Below are positions 1 through 13,700 of a stretch of 64,000 bases of DNA, piece by piece. A program made the translations under genes and the position numbers. The DNA is from Leptodactylus fallax. Its lineage: Eukaryota; Chordata; Amphibia; Anura; Leptodactylidae. The notes below the pieces were generated by a model that did no database searches, was not told the DNA's origin, and worked only from the letters and a program-made list of their open reading frames with translations. Every line of letters begins with the position of its first letter. Positions within the stretch are counted from its first letter, which is position 1. The stretch covers positions 6,864,001-6,928,000 of the forward strand of contig CAMRHE010000076.1 of the NCBI GenBank assembly GCA_947044405.1. The letters are read 5' to 3'.

Positions 1-498
1 TAAGAACTTTTTAGATGTAAAATACAAAGCAACAATGACACACACTGCATCAAAATTATTGGAAACCTGTGAAGTCTCCTCGGGGAACCTTAATGTACAA
101 ATATGAGTCAGGTTTAGAAAAATTTACCTGTAATAAAGTTTAAAGGATATTAAAGGGACAGGAAAGGGATCTGGATCTTATCTATTACATTGTGTTGTAA
201 TGCTATTGCTTGGGTAAATGCAGGCAGGATTTTTATCAGCCCTTTTCATAGTCAGTCCCTTTTCATACTCCTGCACCACATAAAACAGAGTACATGCCAG
301 AGCAACTGGGCTTGGGTTACTATGAAAAGCTGGGTATGATATAGTGTACTACGTCAGTAGATACTTGGAGATTCCTTCCTTCTTATCTGCCATAAACAGT
401 AGGGGGAATTTATTAAGACTACACCAGGCGAGATGCGCCTGAATTATTATGCAGCCCTGGCCTCCTAATAATTCAAGCACACTCCTGTCTCCCAAAAA

Positions 499-760
499 TC
501 AAATGTACACCAATAAGGCTGAATTCACACCAGCGCTCGATCTACATTTGGTGATTCCATTCCTGAATCCTCTTGAAAAATGCAAGCACGACTTTTCTCT
601 CCGCATTTTTTGGGCGGAAACCTGACGGACCCCATTATAGTCTATGGAGTCTGTGGGTTTCCGCAGGTAACCACTTTTTAAGCAGATTGGGTTTCCGTTG
701 TTTGGGTCCCGAAGCAAACTTGAAGAATGAAAACTGGGTGCAGGTGTGAACCTAAAGTTA
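499..760. repeat. dispersed repeat, family A fragment
   Basis: It contains 'cccattatagtctatgg' flanked by 'aaacctgacgga' and 'gtgggtttccgc'. The same signature (ccattgactataatggggtc, then gtgtccg) appears at 9196-9560, 39510-39782 and 51424-51668. All four begin or end near 'gttcacat' or 'attcacac'. It is a short non-autonomous mobile element of unknown class. Confidence 0.5.
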
Positions 761-1287
761 GGGACTTATATTTCTTACATGACTTGGTTGCCGCCCTGCT
801 TCACCCACTTTCATAAAAGATGGTGAGAATTTCAGAAAACTGGTGTAGATGGGTTAGCAAATTCCGCCAGTGTTTTTTAATAAACATCTGTAAAGGTTTT
901 GTCCTATCATAACAGCCACAGGATGGGTGTTAAGTGTTTGATGACTGGGGCTCCTGGGGCACCCACTGATCATAAGGGAGCTTATGTCCCTAATGGGAAA
1001 AAGGTCATGAATGGGATCTGGTGTTCCTATCAGGGTCTATGGGACCAATAAATATAGCTGAGCACAGTATTAGGTTGTCTGTGTAAGTTCCATAGAGATT
1101 GAATGGGGTGTAACATATCATGTGTGACCATCGCTACATTCAACGGTTGGAATCATGGTGGTGGATCCCTGTTCTTGTGATCCATGGGGACCACAGCAAT
1201 GACATTCCCATCAATCAAATAATCCTGTGGCTAGGTGATAAGTGATGGTGGGACAATTCGTTGAGGAAAACTGACAAAGAAGCATTA

Positions 1288-1462
1288 TTTTTTTTGTAGT
1301 AGTATAATGTTGTACCGTGTTAGCCATAGAAAGTAGTGGAAGAGTGAAGAAATCAGGCGATACCTTTTAGAGGCTAACTGAGTATATTTCATAGTAAGCT
1401 TTCGAGAGTCTAGCTCTCTTCTTCAGACATTGCCTGATTTCTTCACTATTCCACTATTTTTT
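1288..1462. repeat. dispersed repeat with 'aagctttcgaga' motif
   Basis: The ends are inverted relatives: 'agtggaagagtgaagaaatc' near the left and its near complement 'gatttcttcactattccact' at the right. The text 'ataatgttgtaccgtgttagcc' reappears in inverted, fragmentary form at 53125-53175. Such elements are common across fish and amphibian genomes. The class was not assigned. Confidence 0.5.
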
Positions 1463-1899
1463 TGTAGCTCAGTAAAGATGGAAATACTAGAAGTCTAATA
1501 AATGTAGGTATTCATCTGAGATTCATTTTAGGAGACATGAGTTACCTTTTATCTTCATTTTATATTCACAAATTATTACAATGCTACATACATTTGCCTG
1601 AGAGCCCATGGCCAAGGTATACCCATAGCCCCTTGGTCAGTTAAAGCATGTAGGGCGAGCAAAAAGGTAAAAAGAAATAGATTTCGTTACCCCAAACCTC
1701 ACAGCATCAACCACAACGCTACTCTGTACTGATGAGGAGCAAAAACCCTGAAACAGTTCTGTCTACACCTGGATGTCACAGATATTGCCTGACTCATGTT
1801 ATAAGTATTATGGGACTGCTATATAAACAATTCCTTAAGAAGCTGCAGGTAACTAACAGGACCAACAGAAAGTTAATAAAATATCTATAATTCAACACT

Positions 1900-2420
1900 A
1901 CTCTGGACAGATGGACTTCACAACTAGGAACCCAGGTTGCAACCATAAAACAAGGTGCCAGAAAACAGGTGCACTTACAGGCAAGAACCAACTCAGAAAC
2001 CTACTGCACGCAGAGAGAGCGAGAGTAATGCACAAGACAAGGTTTAAAAAAAACAAGAGAGTATGGGAATAGCAAAAAGAATAGCAGAAGAATGCCAGAG
2101 ATCCAGGCCATGGTCGAGCCCAGGAGGTCATGGATAAAGCCAAAGAGGGAGGTTAATCAAGAGTGCAAGCCAAAATCAGTGACCAGGGAATAAGCAGAAA
2201 AACGGGATGGTACTGGATCTGGGTTCAGAGAACACAGACCCTGATACAAGTGCAATCACAGGCATCTGAGCAAGGAAAGTGTCAGGTTAAAATACCCAGC
2301 CTCAGGCCTGGATTGGATGCCAAGCTGCACAGCCCTGATTGGCTCTGCAGCTCAAACCTCTGATTGACTGAAGAGACATAGACAAAGTTTGGCTGGTTGG
2401 CATAGCAACCTTAAAGCAAC
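1900..2420. repeat. dispersed repeat, LTR-like, pair with 26690-27120
   Basis: It shares word order with 26690-27120 (a 'ggacttca' start, 'gtgcac' and 'caggaggtca' segments, 'gccaa' spacers). Its general composition also resembles the solo LTRs at 16563 and 59971. No target duplication was found, so the class is only a guess. Confidence 0.35.
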
Positions 2421-3308
2421 AATCATGTGGCAAATGTGGTATAGAGCATTTCTTTGCAGGGCTGCAAAGAAGACTGTTGGGCAAAGAAGTAGGGGCATGG
2501 AAATTTAGATGGCATTTTCTGGCATTAAGGCTTTGAAGACTCAAACATTCACTTATAGGGTGTCCACCTTTAGGTTGCATTTCTGGGTATGGTTTTTTCT
2601 GTCTGGTGGAGAGCTATTTTGAAAGAATTTTTTTCCCATTCAGCATGCCCTAGAGATTCCCTTACAACTGGATCTCTGCATAGATGACAGGTACAGTTCT
2701 TCTAAGGGTCTATTAACCAAAATTAAGTGTAGCCTGTATATAGCATTTATTTGCCCCGGGGTCCATCTCACTTCCAGTCTACCCCAACAAGGACATTTTT
2801 TTTTTTTTTGCTTCAAGGACCCTATGTGTGTTTCCTTATGAAAACTTTATACATCAACCGCACCGCCCAGTGATCAAATGTTCCTAGAAAATTGTTCATT
2901 TGACAAATGACAATCTTTATAAAACCGAACACTGCCCTGAAATCTGAAAATAATACAAATGCATATCAGAATGTGACTATTGTATTACAGTAATTTCCAG
3001 CTTTCCAAATTGCAAAACAGTCCAACTATATATCAATGCCAATTATATACTCCTGCAGTTGCAAATACTTTAAAATATAAGAACTATTTTCGTGAAAATA
3101 TATTACCATGTTGCTATAATTTACTGGGAGTTAGAAGAGCTGTCAGAAATAAAAAGATGTAGTGAATAAATTACAGTTCTCACTGCTAAGGTCTCAAAAT
3201 CAAGCTAATTGTCAAAAATGAGATACCTGAAGTATATAGGGGATTTACACTAATTATAAGTGATTATATTATAAATGCATCTTACAGCCTGTCAATATAG
3301 GGGATCTT

Positions 3309-3765
3309 CTACCACCGAGCTCTCTGTACAGAAATCCCAAATGGAATAGAACCTTACTGGCTCCTTACCCTGCACCAGTTCTTATAGAACAGACATTTTC
3401 ACCATCAGATCCTTCCTTATATTTTTTTGGCATGAACCACCTATACGTAAGAGGTTCCTGTCTCTTCCAACTCAAAACAACTAAAAAGTGCTACCTATAA
3501 TGGGTTTTCAGGTGTTACATACTGATGACTTGTCCTTGGGTCATCAATATCTACCAGTGGGGGTGCAACATCCAGGACCCCAATAGATCAGCTATTTGAA
3601 GAGAGTGCAGTGTTAAGATGAGGGCTAAAGCTTCTTCAATAAATACCAAGTACGGAACTGTACTTCTGTCTTCTACCTCCGAGCTCTCTGTACAGAAATC
3701 TCAAATGGAACAGAACCTTATTGGCCACTTATCCTGCACCAGTTCTTATAGAACAGACATTTGTA
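3309..3765 (+). repeat. local direct duplication of about 95 bp
   Basis: Segments at 3309-3403 and 3671-3765 share 'gagctctctgtacagaaat', 'cctgcaccagttcttatag' and the order between them with few substitutions. They lie about 362 bp apart. No coding sense was recognised. Confidence 0.6.
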
Positions 3766-4653
3766 TAGTGGTTTTACGTGGCATTGTAACCGAGCCCATT
3801 CACTTGGGACTGAACTACAGTTATACCATGTGACAGGAACAGGGAAGATGCCTCTTTAAGCAACTGATCTTTGGGGTTTCCAGGCGTTAGAATGATGAAA
3901 ATGCGCAAGTGTTGTTCTCGGAAAGGCACAACATTCAAATGGATGACATGAGACCTCTGTTTTGGAAGCAACCTCTTTAAGACAGTGTTTTATAAGCTGT
4001 GGTTTACCATCATCTAGTATTGCAACAGTTTGAAGAGTAGTATTTTACCTCGCTCTGAGCAAGAATGCGGAATACCAAATGTGGTTCTTGCTATGGTGGA
4101 CCTGGTCACTCCATGTATTACATGGGCAGCAACTTTCCACCTCAAAATCTACTGATTTCCAGCACCCTGAGATCAGGTGATCACCACAGCAGCTTTAGTA
4201 TTAAATTCTGTATGGGAAACGTTTGCAAAATAACTGTCCTCAAAAAGAGAAGAAAACTATAGGTGGCCACCCTCTAAGTCAAGATTGAAACCGTCAAAAT
4301 AGTAGTCCCCATCACAGGAGAACCCATATCCCCATTGTCACTTCCAAAACATATGGCCTAGTTAAAACATTCACTAACCTATATTGTGGCTATAACTTGT
4401 TGACTGCTCTCCATGACCCCATGTAACACATCTTTGGGAAGCCGGAAATCATTTTGACGTAGATATTGTAAAAGTGTAAGCAGTGACTGATGCTGTTTTC
4501 TTAGGAACCCTGGTTTGGATGTTCCGCTTTATGTGGCCAGATATTGACTGTCTGCTTAGCTATTTGATGCATAAATGTGATCTGAAGCTTCATCGTATTC
4601 ATGTAAGTTTTAAGATTTAAACACCTTTTCAATAAAACATTGTTTTATTACAG

Positions 4654-4773
4654 TTACATGACTGGAAACCAATTTCATCCTCTGAGCCCCTTGCATCACT
4701 GTACGTTAAGTCGTTTGGACAGGAGATTTTCTATCGTGAGTTGAACAAGAACTCGCTAGAGAGTATTTTCAAT
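4654..4773 (+). CDS. vtg: vitellogenin exon: lipovitellin-1, [10 protein letters not shown] segment
   Basis: The acceptor is ttattacag and the donor gtaagt, with phase 0 at both ends (120 bp, 40 codons). The translation begins [12 protein letters not shown] and continues [12 protein letters not shown], which matches the very conserved vertebrate vitellogenin segment (LASxYVKxFGQEI). It belongs to the open beta-sheet part of lipovitellin-1, which helps line the lipid cavity. Confidence 0.93.
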
Positions 4774-7700
4774 GTAAGTCTAATAATAATGGGGTCTCTG
4801 TCAGAACCCTGTACATAAACCACAACTGCATGTTTTGTGGCCCAAGCTTTGGAGACCTCTCCCCTATAACAGCCATACAAATAGAGGCCCTCCCTCTGAA
4901 AGAACTCATGTCTTCCAAGACTTGCCGACTTCTTACCCCAGCGATAACAGCTGATCTTGGCGAATCTTCACCATTAATCACTTGCCAGGGAATCCTCTGT
5001 AGTCAAATGGGTTGAAACTCTTTTAAGTACATTTTTCCAATAAAAGTTGTAAGAAATTTGTAATTGTAATGATTCAGTCTCTGAGACCCCCAGCTATCCT
5101 GAGAATGGGCTATCATTGTCATAGAGTCTGTACAGAAACCTAGTGTCCTAGTGATATATCTTAAAACACTTTTGAGGGTAAATATCTTTTAAAGATGTCT
5201 TACCGGGACTTTAATGTAGATGGCCTATCCTTAGGATATATAGTTACCAGTGGCGTAACTAAAGTCTTGTGGGCCCCGGTGCAAACTTTTGTCTGGGGCC
5301 CCCTACCTCATCCCTTAAGCGAATTCTTGATAGTGAAGGTTACGGCTGTGAAGGAGTTTAATCAACCTTAGTGTGGTTAGGGTAATCTGTGGGTCTCCTT
5401 GGCTTATGGGTCAGATGGAAGCTGCAATCTCAGTACTGATGCCAGTGCTTATGGCCCCCTAAGGCTCCTGGGCCCCGATTGCACCCTCTGCACCCCCTCA
5501 AGTTACTGCCCTACACCTAATTACGTGTTTAATACCGTCATATAAAGACCCTTCATGGCCCATCAAGTTCTAGCCCCTATAAGTCCCTACACCCTCGGTT
5601 TCTAACCAAGAATAGAGAAGGAATCGTAGCCAACCAGGCCTTGGCCCCATCCATGGTAACTGCTTATTTTTCCCCTATACTGCATTCCATAATACAACAG
5701 AGTAGGTTTACAATAGTTTAGAATTATAATTCACCCCTGATCGATTTCCATATAATGAGGGTGAATTTTGCCAGAATCTGTATATTGTGCTTGTAGTTAA
5801 TATAGTATGCTTTGTTTCTGTTGTGCAGTTTCTTTCCAGTGGCAGGTATGCTACATTAAGATCAGCTGTAAACGCTCTTCAAAATGGAGTGGATATGATT
5901 TGGTCTAAACCCTTACTATCGAGTGAAAATCATCTTGTTGTACCAACCTGTGTAGGTCTCCCGCTGGAAACCAGCTTGTATTACTCATCGGTCACAAGGG
6001 CTCAATTACAAGGTACAACCAGTTACTATACCAATGATGATAGCGGGACCCCCTCCCACATGAGTAGTTGTTTTTGCCATGAATAGAGGCTAGCCATTCT
6101 TATTGTCTCATGGAATGACAATGAAAGAGAAATAAAGCAATATGTGACACCTATTGTAATCAATGAGCCATCTATGAAATACACAGATGAGCCAGGTGAC
6201 TCACAACTGTGACTGATAGAAGGGTGCTCCATTGGTAGTCCAAAATCCCAGACTTTAAAAGTGAGATCTTCCCATTTGTACCCATGACCTATCAGATGAT
6301 TTTGTTTTGGATAACCACTAAAAAGAGGTATCCTGACTAATAACATAGGGCACACCATAAAAATATCTGCTAGATTTCAGTCTCACTTTTGGGACCACCA
6401 CCTATCAAGATAGTATATGGCACAATAAGGGATGCCTGAACCATCATTCTCCTGGCCATTGGAGGTCCACGAATGGTGTCAATCCTTGGAATACTTCTTT
6501 AGTTTTAAATTTGTTTATTTGTTCCTTTATGAAGACTTTCCAAATAGTCTTCATTACAAAGTCTCTGCCATTTTGCTTCTGTAGAGTTGGTGGAAATCCT
6601 TCACATGGCTGGTTGTGTTGCTGCACTATGCTTCTGACTTCTGCTTTTTCCTTCTCTTCTCTAAGTGTTAGATATACCAATAAAGAGAGGAGGATGTTGT
6701 ATTCAGCAGCATAAAGTATATTAGATAGGGGAGGACCCACAATATGTAGGAGAAAAGATGACACAGGCTGTGTAGAGAGCATGGAAGAATCTGCAAGGGA
6801 AATGGGGTTGGGTCACACAGTCAACATCAATGGAAACAGAAAGGAAAGAACCCAGGCAGAGTCTGCAGAGGGAGGGGGGCAAAAATGTGGCAAGCTGGCA
6901 ACACTGTAGGCAGCGCGGAAAGAATAAAGAGAGTTAGAGTTGTAATATAGATATCATGGGGTCTGAGAATAAAATGCAAGCATGGAAATTGCCAAAACAA
7001 ATTTAACACAAGTTCAATTCAAGGTAACCACTAACATATGCTAAAATATTTTTTCCTTGCCAAAGGTGTCAATAGCCTACTGTATTTTTTAAGATTTCTT
7101 CTAATTGACAGCTCAAGCTCACATCTCTCCTGAACAAAAGAATCCAAGTTTCACCCAGTTACTACAATCTAACCTGAACCTGAATTCTAAATTTTCACTA
7201 AGGTACCTACAGTACAATATTTTTTTTTAAATGCACTACTATTAGAGTAATGATAAAGGATTGGCCATTTTATTAGAGACACCCATCAGAACTGCAGCAA
7301 TTCTTGTGGCATACACAGGTATCATCCACAGATATCAGAGGACCCAGGGTGTGCCAAGAAAACATTCCATCAAACACCATTACTCCACCTCCACCAGCTT
7401 GAGCTGTTAACACCTGATGGGAAGGTTTCATAGATTCATGATGCTTGTGCCAAATTCTGACCATCAACATGTGCTAAAGAAATCTGGACTCAAGTGATAT
7501 TTTTCTACTGCTCAAAGATCCAATTTTCTGCTTCCCTGTTATAACTTGCTCATTCTATGGAGCAACAAGTTGTGTTCTCGAACACTTTAGCTGGAGCACC
7601 AGAATTGTATTTGGCTGCAATTTGCTTGAGTGCGTAACGCTGTCGGTCAGAATGATTCTTGACATCTACCGCTTAATGATATTGTCAACGACTTGTTTAG

Positions 7701-10700
7701 GTCCACAGGATCTCCTTGCACTGAATGTTTTCCTTTGATAACACAATTCACGTACACTGTCAACATAAGTAAACTCCAAAAGGTTGGCACCTTGTGAAAT
7801 ATTGTCCCCATCTAGTCTAGCACCAATGACCAGACCTTGTTCAAAGACACTCCGATTGCTTAGATTTTCCCTTTGTAATACGGATTCAAAATAAAACTGA
7901 TCCATGGAAAACGTGATTTTTATCTAGTGCTCCAGGGTCACATATCACATGTCCATAGAGGAAAGATTCAATCATGATAGGACAGGTGTCTCTAATAAAA
8001 TGGCCATTACATGTACAAAATACTATACAATTTAGATTTGTTCTTTTTTCACATCAGGGAGGGAATTTATCAATTTTTTGGGGGAAAAGGATGGTGATAA
8101 ACTTATGGTCTTCTTGACCAGTCTTTGTAGAGGGGTTGGTCGAGATGCCAGGCAGGGCAGTCGCAGTGCACATCACCTCTAGGACAAGGGGGCAAGTCAT
8201 GATTAAACACCCGGTGGCCTCTGTACCTGCTTATTGTTTGCGGAATGCTTGATTCAGATCTTTTGACCACATTATTGGTTTGTGACTCCCCTCCCCCATA
8301 CATATATATACATATACATGTTTATTTTATTGACCATTTCCATTGCATGACATCAGACAGTTTTGACATTGATAAATAGTTTGTTACACTTAGTATTGGG
8401 TTTTGGGGTCCATACGTCTCTGTTCTGGTGCCAGTTAGTTTGTGTCTTTGTTTTTGCTGTACTTTTTTGATGTTGTGCTTGACCTGGTTAGATGACTACA
8501 AGCTTCTTGACCACAAGCAACCAAGATCCAACAGGTTTGGATTTTCTATGCGACATTATAGAGATACATTGAAATTTGTGATGGCCGACTTTGGAGCAAC
8601 TTCATGTAGTCCTAGCCTTAGTCAATTATGACCATCAGACAAGAGATATAGGGAGTGACCACTAACAATGCGACCTTCTTAGAAGATCTTCATAGGGGAC
8701 TTGACGGTGGTAGGAGTACTAGGGTTGGCAGGAACATCCAATACTGAAAAAATTAAATAGTAATAGTACGTAACTTTTTTTTGTCCCCATCATTTAGCAT
8801 GACTAAGGTTATTGTATTCATGTTTGGGGTGAATACCGAACTCATCCAGGCTGGAATCGAACTGCGAACACAGGTCAACATGCTTCTTCCTGGAAATGTA
8901 GAAGCTATTGTTAATGTGGAACAAAATCACTTCAAAATAGATTATATTCCGGTTCAACAAGAGAATGAAGTTCTATCTATAAGGTTAGTAGCCTATTATA
9001 TCCTAATAAGTGAATCCAAAGTATGAACGTCCACAAGGCCAGAGGAAGTGGAGCAACATATGACTGCAGGCTCATACTATATAGGTCGGTATAGGAGATG
9101 TTTACATAGAAGAATAGGATTTTTTAATCGAGAGTATTATTAAATAATATTAAAGCAAGAAAAGAGTGGTTACAATTTGTAGATGTAAGGTTGAGTTCAT
9201 ATCTGCGCCAGTCAATAGGGAACACCAGTGTCCGCATGGAACCGCTATATTAGCCTATCTTCACACCTGTGCTAGGCTCTCTGTCATTCAGGTCTTCTGG
9301 GGTACCTGAACAATGGAGAGCCAGACCAGCCAAACAGTGGTTACATGCGGACACCAGCGGACCCCATTGACTATAATGGGGTCCGCTGGGTGTCCGCCAT
9401 TTTCATACTGAAAGCAGTGGAGAGAAAAGTCCTCCGTGCAGGACTTATCTCTGCCAATTTTTGCTGGTTTTAGTGGAGGAATCTCCAGTGGAGACTCTGG
9501 CATAGTTGTTAACTTAGCCTTAACTGCCTGGCGGACCCAAGCGACGGACATCCCAACGCAGATGTAATGCTAGCCTACCCTACATAGTGCTGTAATCTTT
9601 TAGTTCATCTTCCCTAGCAAATGAGACCATAATCTAGTATCTTTTGGGGTCATCCAGTATAGATATATTGTGGTGTACATTCATTTAGCAAGTCTATGGC
9701 CATAGGGTGGGTGTACATTCACATCACCCAAATTTGTTACTGTATTTCCCTCCAAAATTCAAAATCTTAAATGGGAGGTCTTGTGGGTGTTCCTAGATCA
9801 TTTTTGAGGTTTAAAATGACCCAAGAATGGAGATTGAAATGTAAGTTATATGTATATGTTACACAGTATCTTCATTTTTAAAAGACCATCCATGGAGTTA
9901 CAACATACTTGTTGCCTCCTAGCAACTAACATTTTCTGTGCATGGCACTGAGAAATTGCATCGCAAGATGCAGACCGGACAGCAAAGCCCACATTGTTGT
10001 GTGCATGAAGTCTTAATTTAATTTGACAGGAAATAAGACACCACCTGCAAGTCAGACTCAGCATCAGTGCCGCACCTCACCAGTGCTTTTATGGTTAAAT
10101 GGGCACACCTTGCTTCTACTATGTTCCAAAATTTAGTCGAAAAGCTTTTAAAGCAGCTGGAAAAAGAGGGCATGGAAGATGGGGGTTCGAAGGCCTTGCA
10201 ATTCTTTTTTTATGCTTTTTTTTTTATTTATAAAGTCCAATATTTTGATCTAATACAGAGACTTCTACAACGGTGTCTTCTCGAGCACAAATAAAAGTAC
10301 AGTCACCTTCAAAAAGTTCAAAAATCCCATAAACAGCTCGAACAACAAAGCTCTATCTATTTGCAACAACTCTTCCAAATATTTCTTTAAGATCAGCAAT
10401 GCAATATTTTATGTTCAGGTCAAAGGCATTCGCTATAACAAGAAATGTGGAGGATTTAGCTGCTGCTAAAATGACTCCGGTTGTAGCTGCTGGAACAGAA
10501 CCAAATGTACTGAAACAGACCTTTAATCCAAGAGACTTGTCAGCGGGGGACACGCCAAGGACCGAGGTAAAGAGAATTCACTATCATCCCAGAAATGTAC
10601 TTTTCACCGTTGGGATTCACTCTGTCTCATAGAAAAATATAGACTCCCGCTTTTTCAAGCTTGCCTGCAGTTAATCATATGTATATTGCTTAGACTGGGA

Positions 10701-13700
10701 TCAAGGCAGCCGGGGCTACGAAGAGCAAAGCAAACATTTTTACATTGTGCTTCAACATATCTGGGTGATTTAGAACAAGCCAATGCTAGGGATGAGCTAC
10801 CAGGCAAGTGGTGATGGAATACAGAGGCGAGCAATTGCTTATGATTTGCAGAGGTACCATTGTCTCAGGGGCTCCGTTTTATTCCATTTTGCACTTGGTT
10901 TACCCATAACTTGGTTAGAGAGAACTACTGCAGTCTTAAAGAGGACCAGTCACCCTACTGACATAATACTAAATACTTGGATTCCCCATTAAATAACAAT
11001 TCTGAACCATTTTTTCTTAGAATTGGGCATTTTACTGTTCCTCTATTATTGCTCCTGGAAATATATGCATAAATAGAAACTGGGTGTTTTTAGTTATAGG
11101 GAAGGGGTAGGCAACCTTTGGCACTCCAGCTGTTGTAAAACTACAACTCCCAGCATGCATACTTGCTCTGCTGTTCTTGGAACGCCTAAGGAAGTGAATG
11201 GAGCATGTTGGGAGTTGTAGTTTCACAGCAGCTGGAGTGCTGAAGGTTGCTGACCCCTGTTATATGGAATGTGTTGTCAGAAAATTAAGTTTTAATTAGG
11301 TTTTTATGTTAAACATATTTGTTAAGAATTTGTGATTATTGTGTTTTTATGTTTTCCATGTCAATGTGTATATTTTAGAAAAAGTGCTATATCTGCAATT
11401 TTCACTCTGGTCACTAAGACTAATGACACTTGCCAATTCCGTAAGTTTTCCTTGCAGCAGTCATCTCATTTAAATCACAAACAGGATTACAATAGAAGTT
11501 AACACCACTATAGATAACACCACTGACCCATTATTACATCTACTACTGACGTGATGATGTCACATCTTATCTCCTCTCCCTCCCTGCACAGAGCAACATC
11601 AGAGAAATGTCTCCCATAGATCTCAATGAGTTGTCTGACCCTAACGTTGGATGAAATTTCCATGCAAAATGGACATTTTTCCCATCCGGTAAAAATAGGA
11701 CATAATCTATTTTTTGAAGGTCCATTAAAACAACATTCATGTTAGCCTCTATTCCTATGAGTGATGCTGTGAAAGTGGGACATTTTTCACTGCCAGTTTT
11801 GCTTCCATGGGGCACCCATTTTCACGGAAACCTCATAGATTTGAGTCTATTGAGGGATCCGTGATAACAGGAAAAAATAAAATGTCCTATTTTTTGACAG
11901 CCCGTTAAAATGGACCATCAAGAAATTGGTCATGTGAAATAGCCCCATTCATATGTATTGATTTTAATACAGCTGTCTGATGTTAAAAAAAATCCTAAAA
12001 ATCATAAAAAACATCAAAAACATGGCCATGCATAAGGTTCATGTGAACACAGGCTTACTGTATAACTTATCTCTGGCATTCCCTGTCATGGGATAATTGT
12101 CGAGGCCTCTTTCTACCGCCCAGGGATTACATAATAATAGTAATATAATGATTATAATTGGGCACCTGCACTAATAAAATAGGAAGGAACTTCTCGGGGA
12201 CCCTCGTACTTAAACAGTTACTAAAAAGGACAAAGGTCCAATAAATCCCCCTTGTTATTAATCCATGATATTTCTCCGGAGGACTGATAATGGGCTAACG
12301 GGCGACAGTCCAAAAAATATAGTATAGTAATATGTTTAATAACGGTATAAGAGGAAGAACAAATGACTTTATTGTGACTGTAGTAATGTCATTATTGTAA
12401 CATTTATGGCGTCTCTACTGCATTGGCTGAGCTACAAGATGACATTTACGCTTATGTAATTTTTGTTAACGGGAAATTTGGCAACGCATACAACTTAGAA
12501 GGAAATGGGGACCAAGGCTGTCCCGCATCTATTTCTCTGTCGCTGTTGAAGTGCAACTCACAGTGAGAAAAGTCATTGGGGGAGATTATTATGGCTTGTA
12601 CACCAATTTTCTGATGTACAAGGCCAGAAAAAAAGTCACAAATATTTGCCCAAATCTGTTTTTGTGCAAAAATTTGCAACTTTTTCCACTTTTGCAACAG
12701 CCTTGCCATGTTCCTGGACTTATGATCTTTTACCCCAATTTACTGACTTTAATGATCCCTGAAATCTACGAGATAGATTTCAGTGCAGGCACATGGCCTT
12801 GCCGAGGATGCGTGTGATTTATGAGGACGCCTACACTTAGTCATAAAACAGACGCACCCAGTGGTGCAGGAGATATGAAGACTGGCATTTAGACTGGCAT
12901 TTTCCACCAATGACCTAACAGTGTAATCCGTTACCTTTATAGAATCACTTCATTTTACATCATAGTTGTCCAAATCCACAGATGGTGGTAGGTTGGTTAA
13001 CCATCTTGTGTCTGGGGGTGTGCTGACTTTCATCTAACAGATGATGTTGGGTTAAGAAGAATCTAACATGTTAAATTTTGTTAAAATCTTTGATCTCAAG
13101 TCACCACCAGAGAAATTGCAGGAGTTTGTTCCCCTCTTCCGTTGAAAGCACTTGCACTCTCGACCATCAAGCCCAGCATGCATGTGTATGATGGAATCTG
13201 GAGGCATAGCTGTCTGCCAAGCAAGTGCTCAATTGAGAACTACTGAATGCTCTACCAAACAACCTTCTCTTTCCTCACCCCTTAAAAAGCAATAACACAT
13301 GTGCACAACACCAATTTAGCATTTGCTTGGGATCCCATTGGTCAAACCCCAACCAATTTGTTTATCACCCACTATATGCCATAAATAGTTGATAATTATT
13401 GGTAACTAGACTCCACCTTTATAATAACACAGTAAAATAATCTAAGTTACTATTAAAACATAAAGATCAATGGCAATGGCAAACTTAGCTCTGGTGCATC
13501 TGCAAACTAACATTACTAAATCAGTGACATCATCAATAAACATGCCCTTTTCAGCACAATCCTTAAATTGTAAGTAAACTTGTATTTATTTTCCATAAAC
13601 CAATAGTGAAGGTGAAGAGAACAAACATTGCAATATACAGTGGGGAAAAAAGTATTTAGTCAGCCACCAATTGTACAAGTTCTCCCACCTAAAAAGATGA

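Larger units (their letters stand above)
1..4653. other. upstream intron or 5' region, no confident exon
   Basis: No vitellogenin exon was recognised here, although the preceding part of lipovitellin-1 must be encoded upstream of 4654 with a phase-0 junction. The stretch holds interspersed repeats (separate entries), a poly-T run near 2800, and a roughly 95-bp segment occurring twice (3309-3403 and 3671-3765). A diverged exon could be hidden here. Confidence 0.5.

Noticed and set aside
4505..4602. Possible upstream vtg exon with ttttcttag acceptor and cat|gtaagt donor, phase compatible with 4654
   Set aside because: The translation does not resemble the expected lipovitellin segment, and the intron to 4654 would be only 51 bp.
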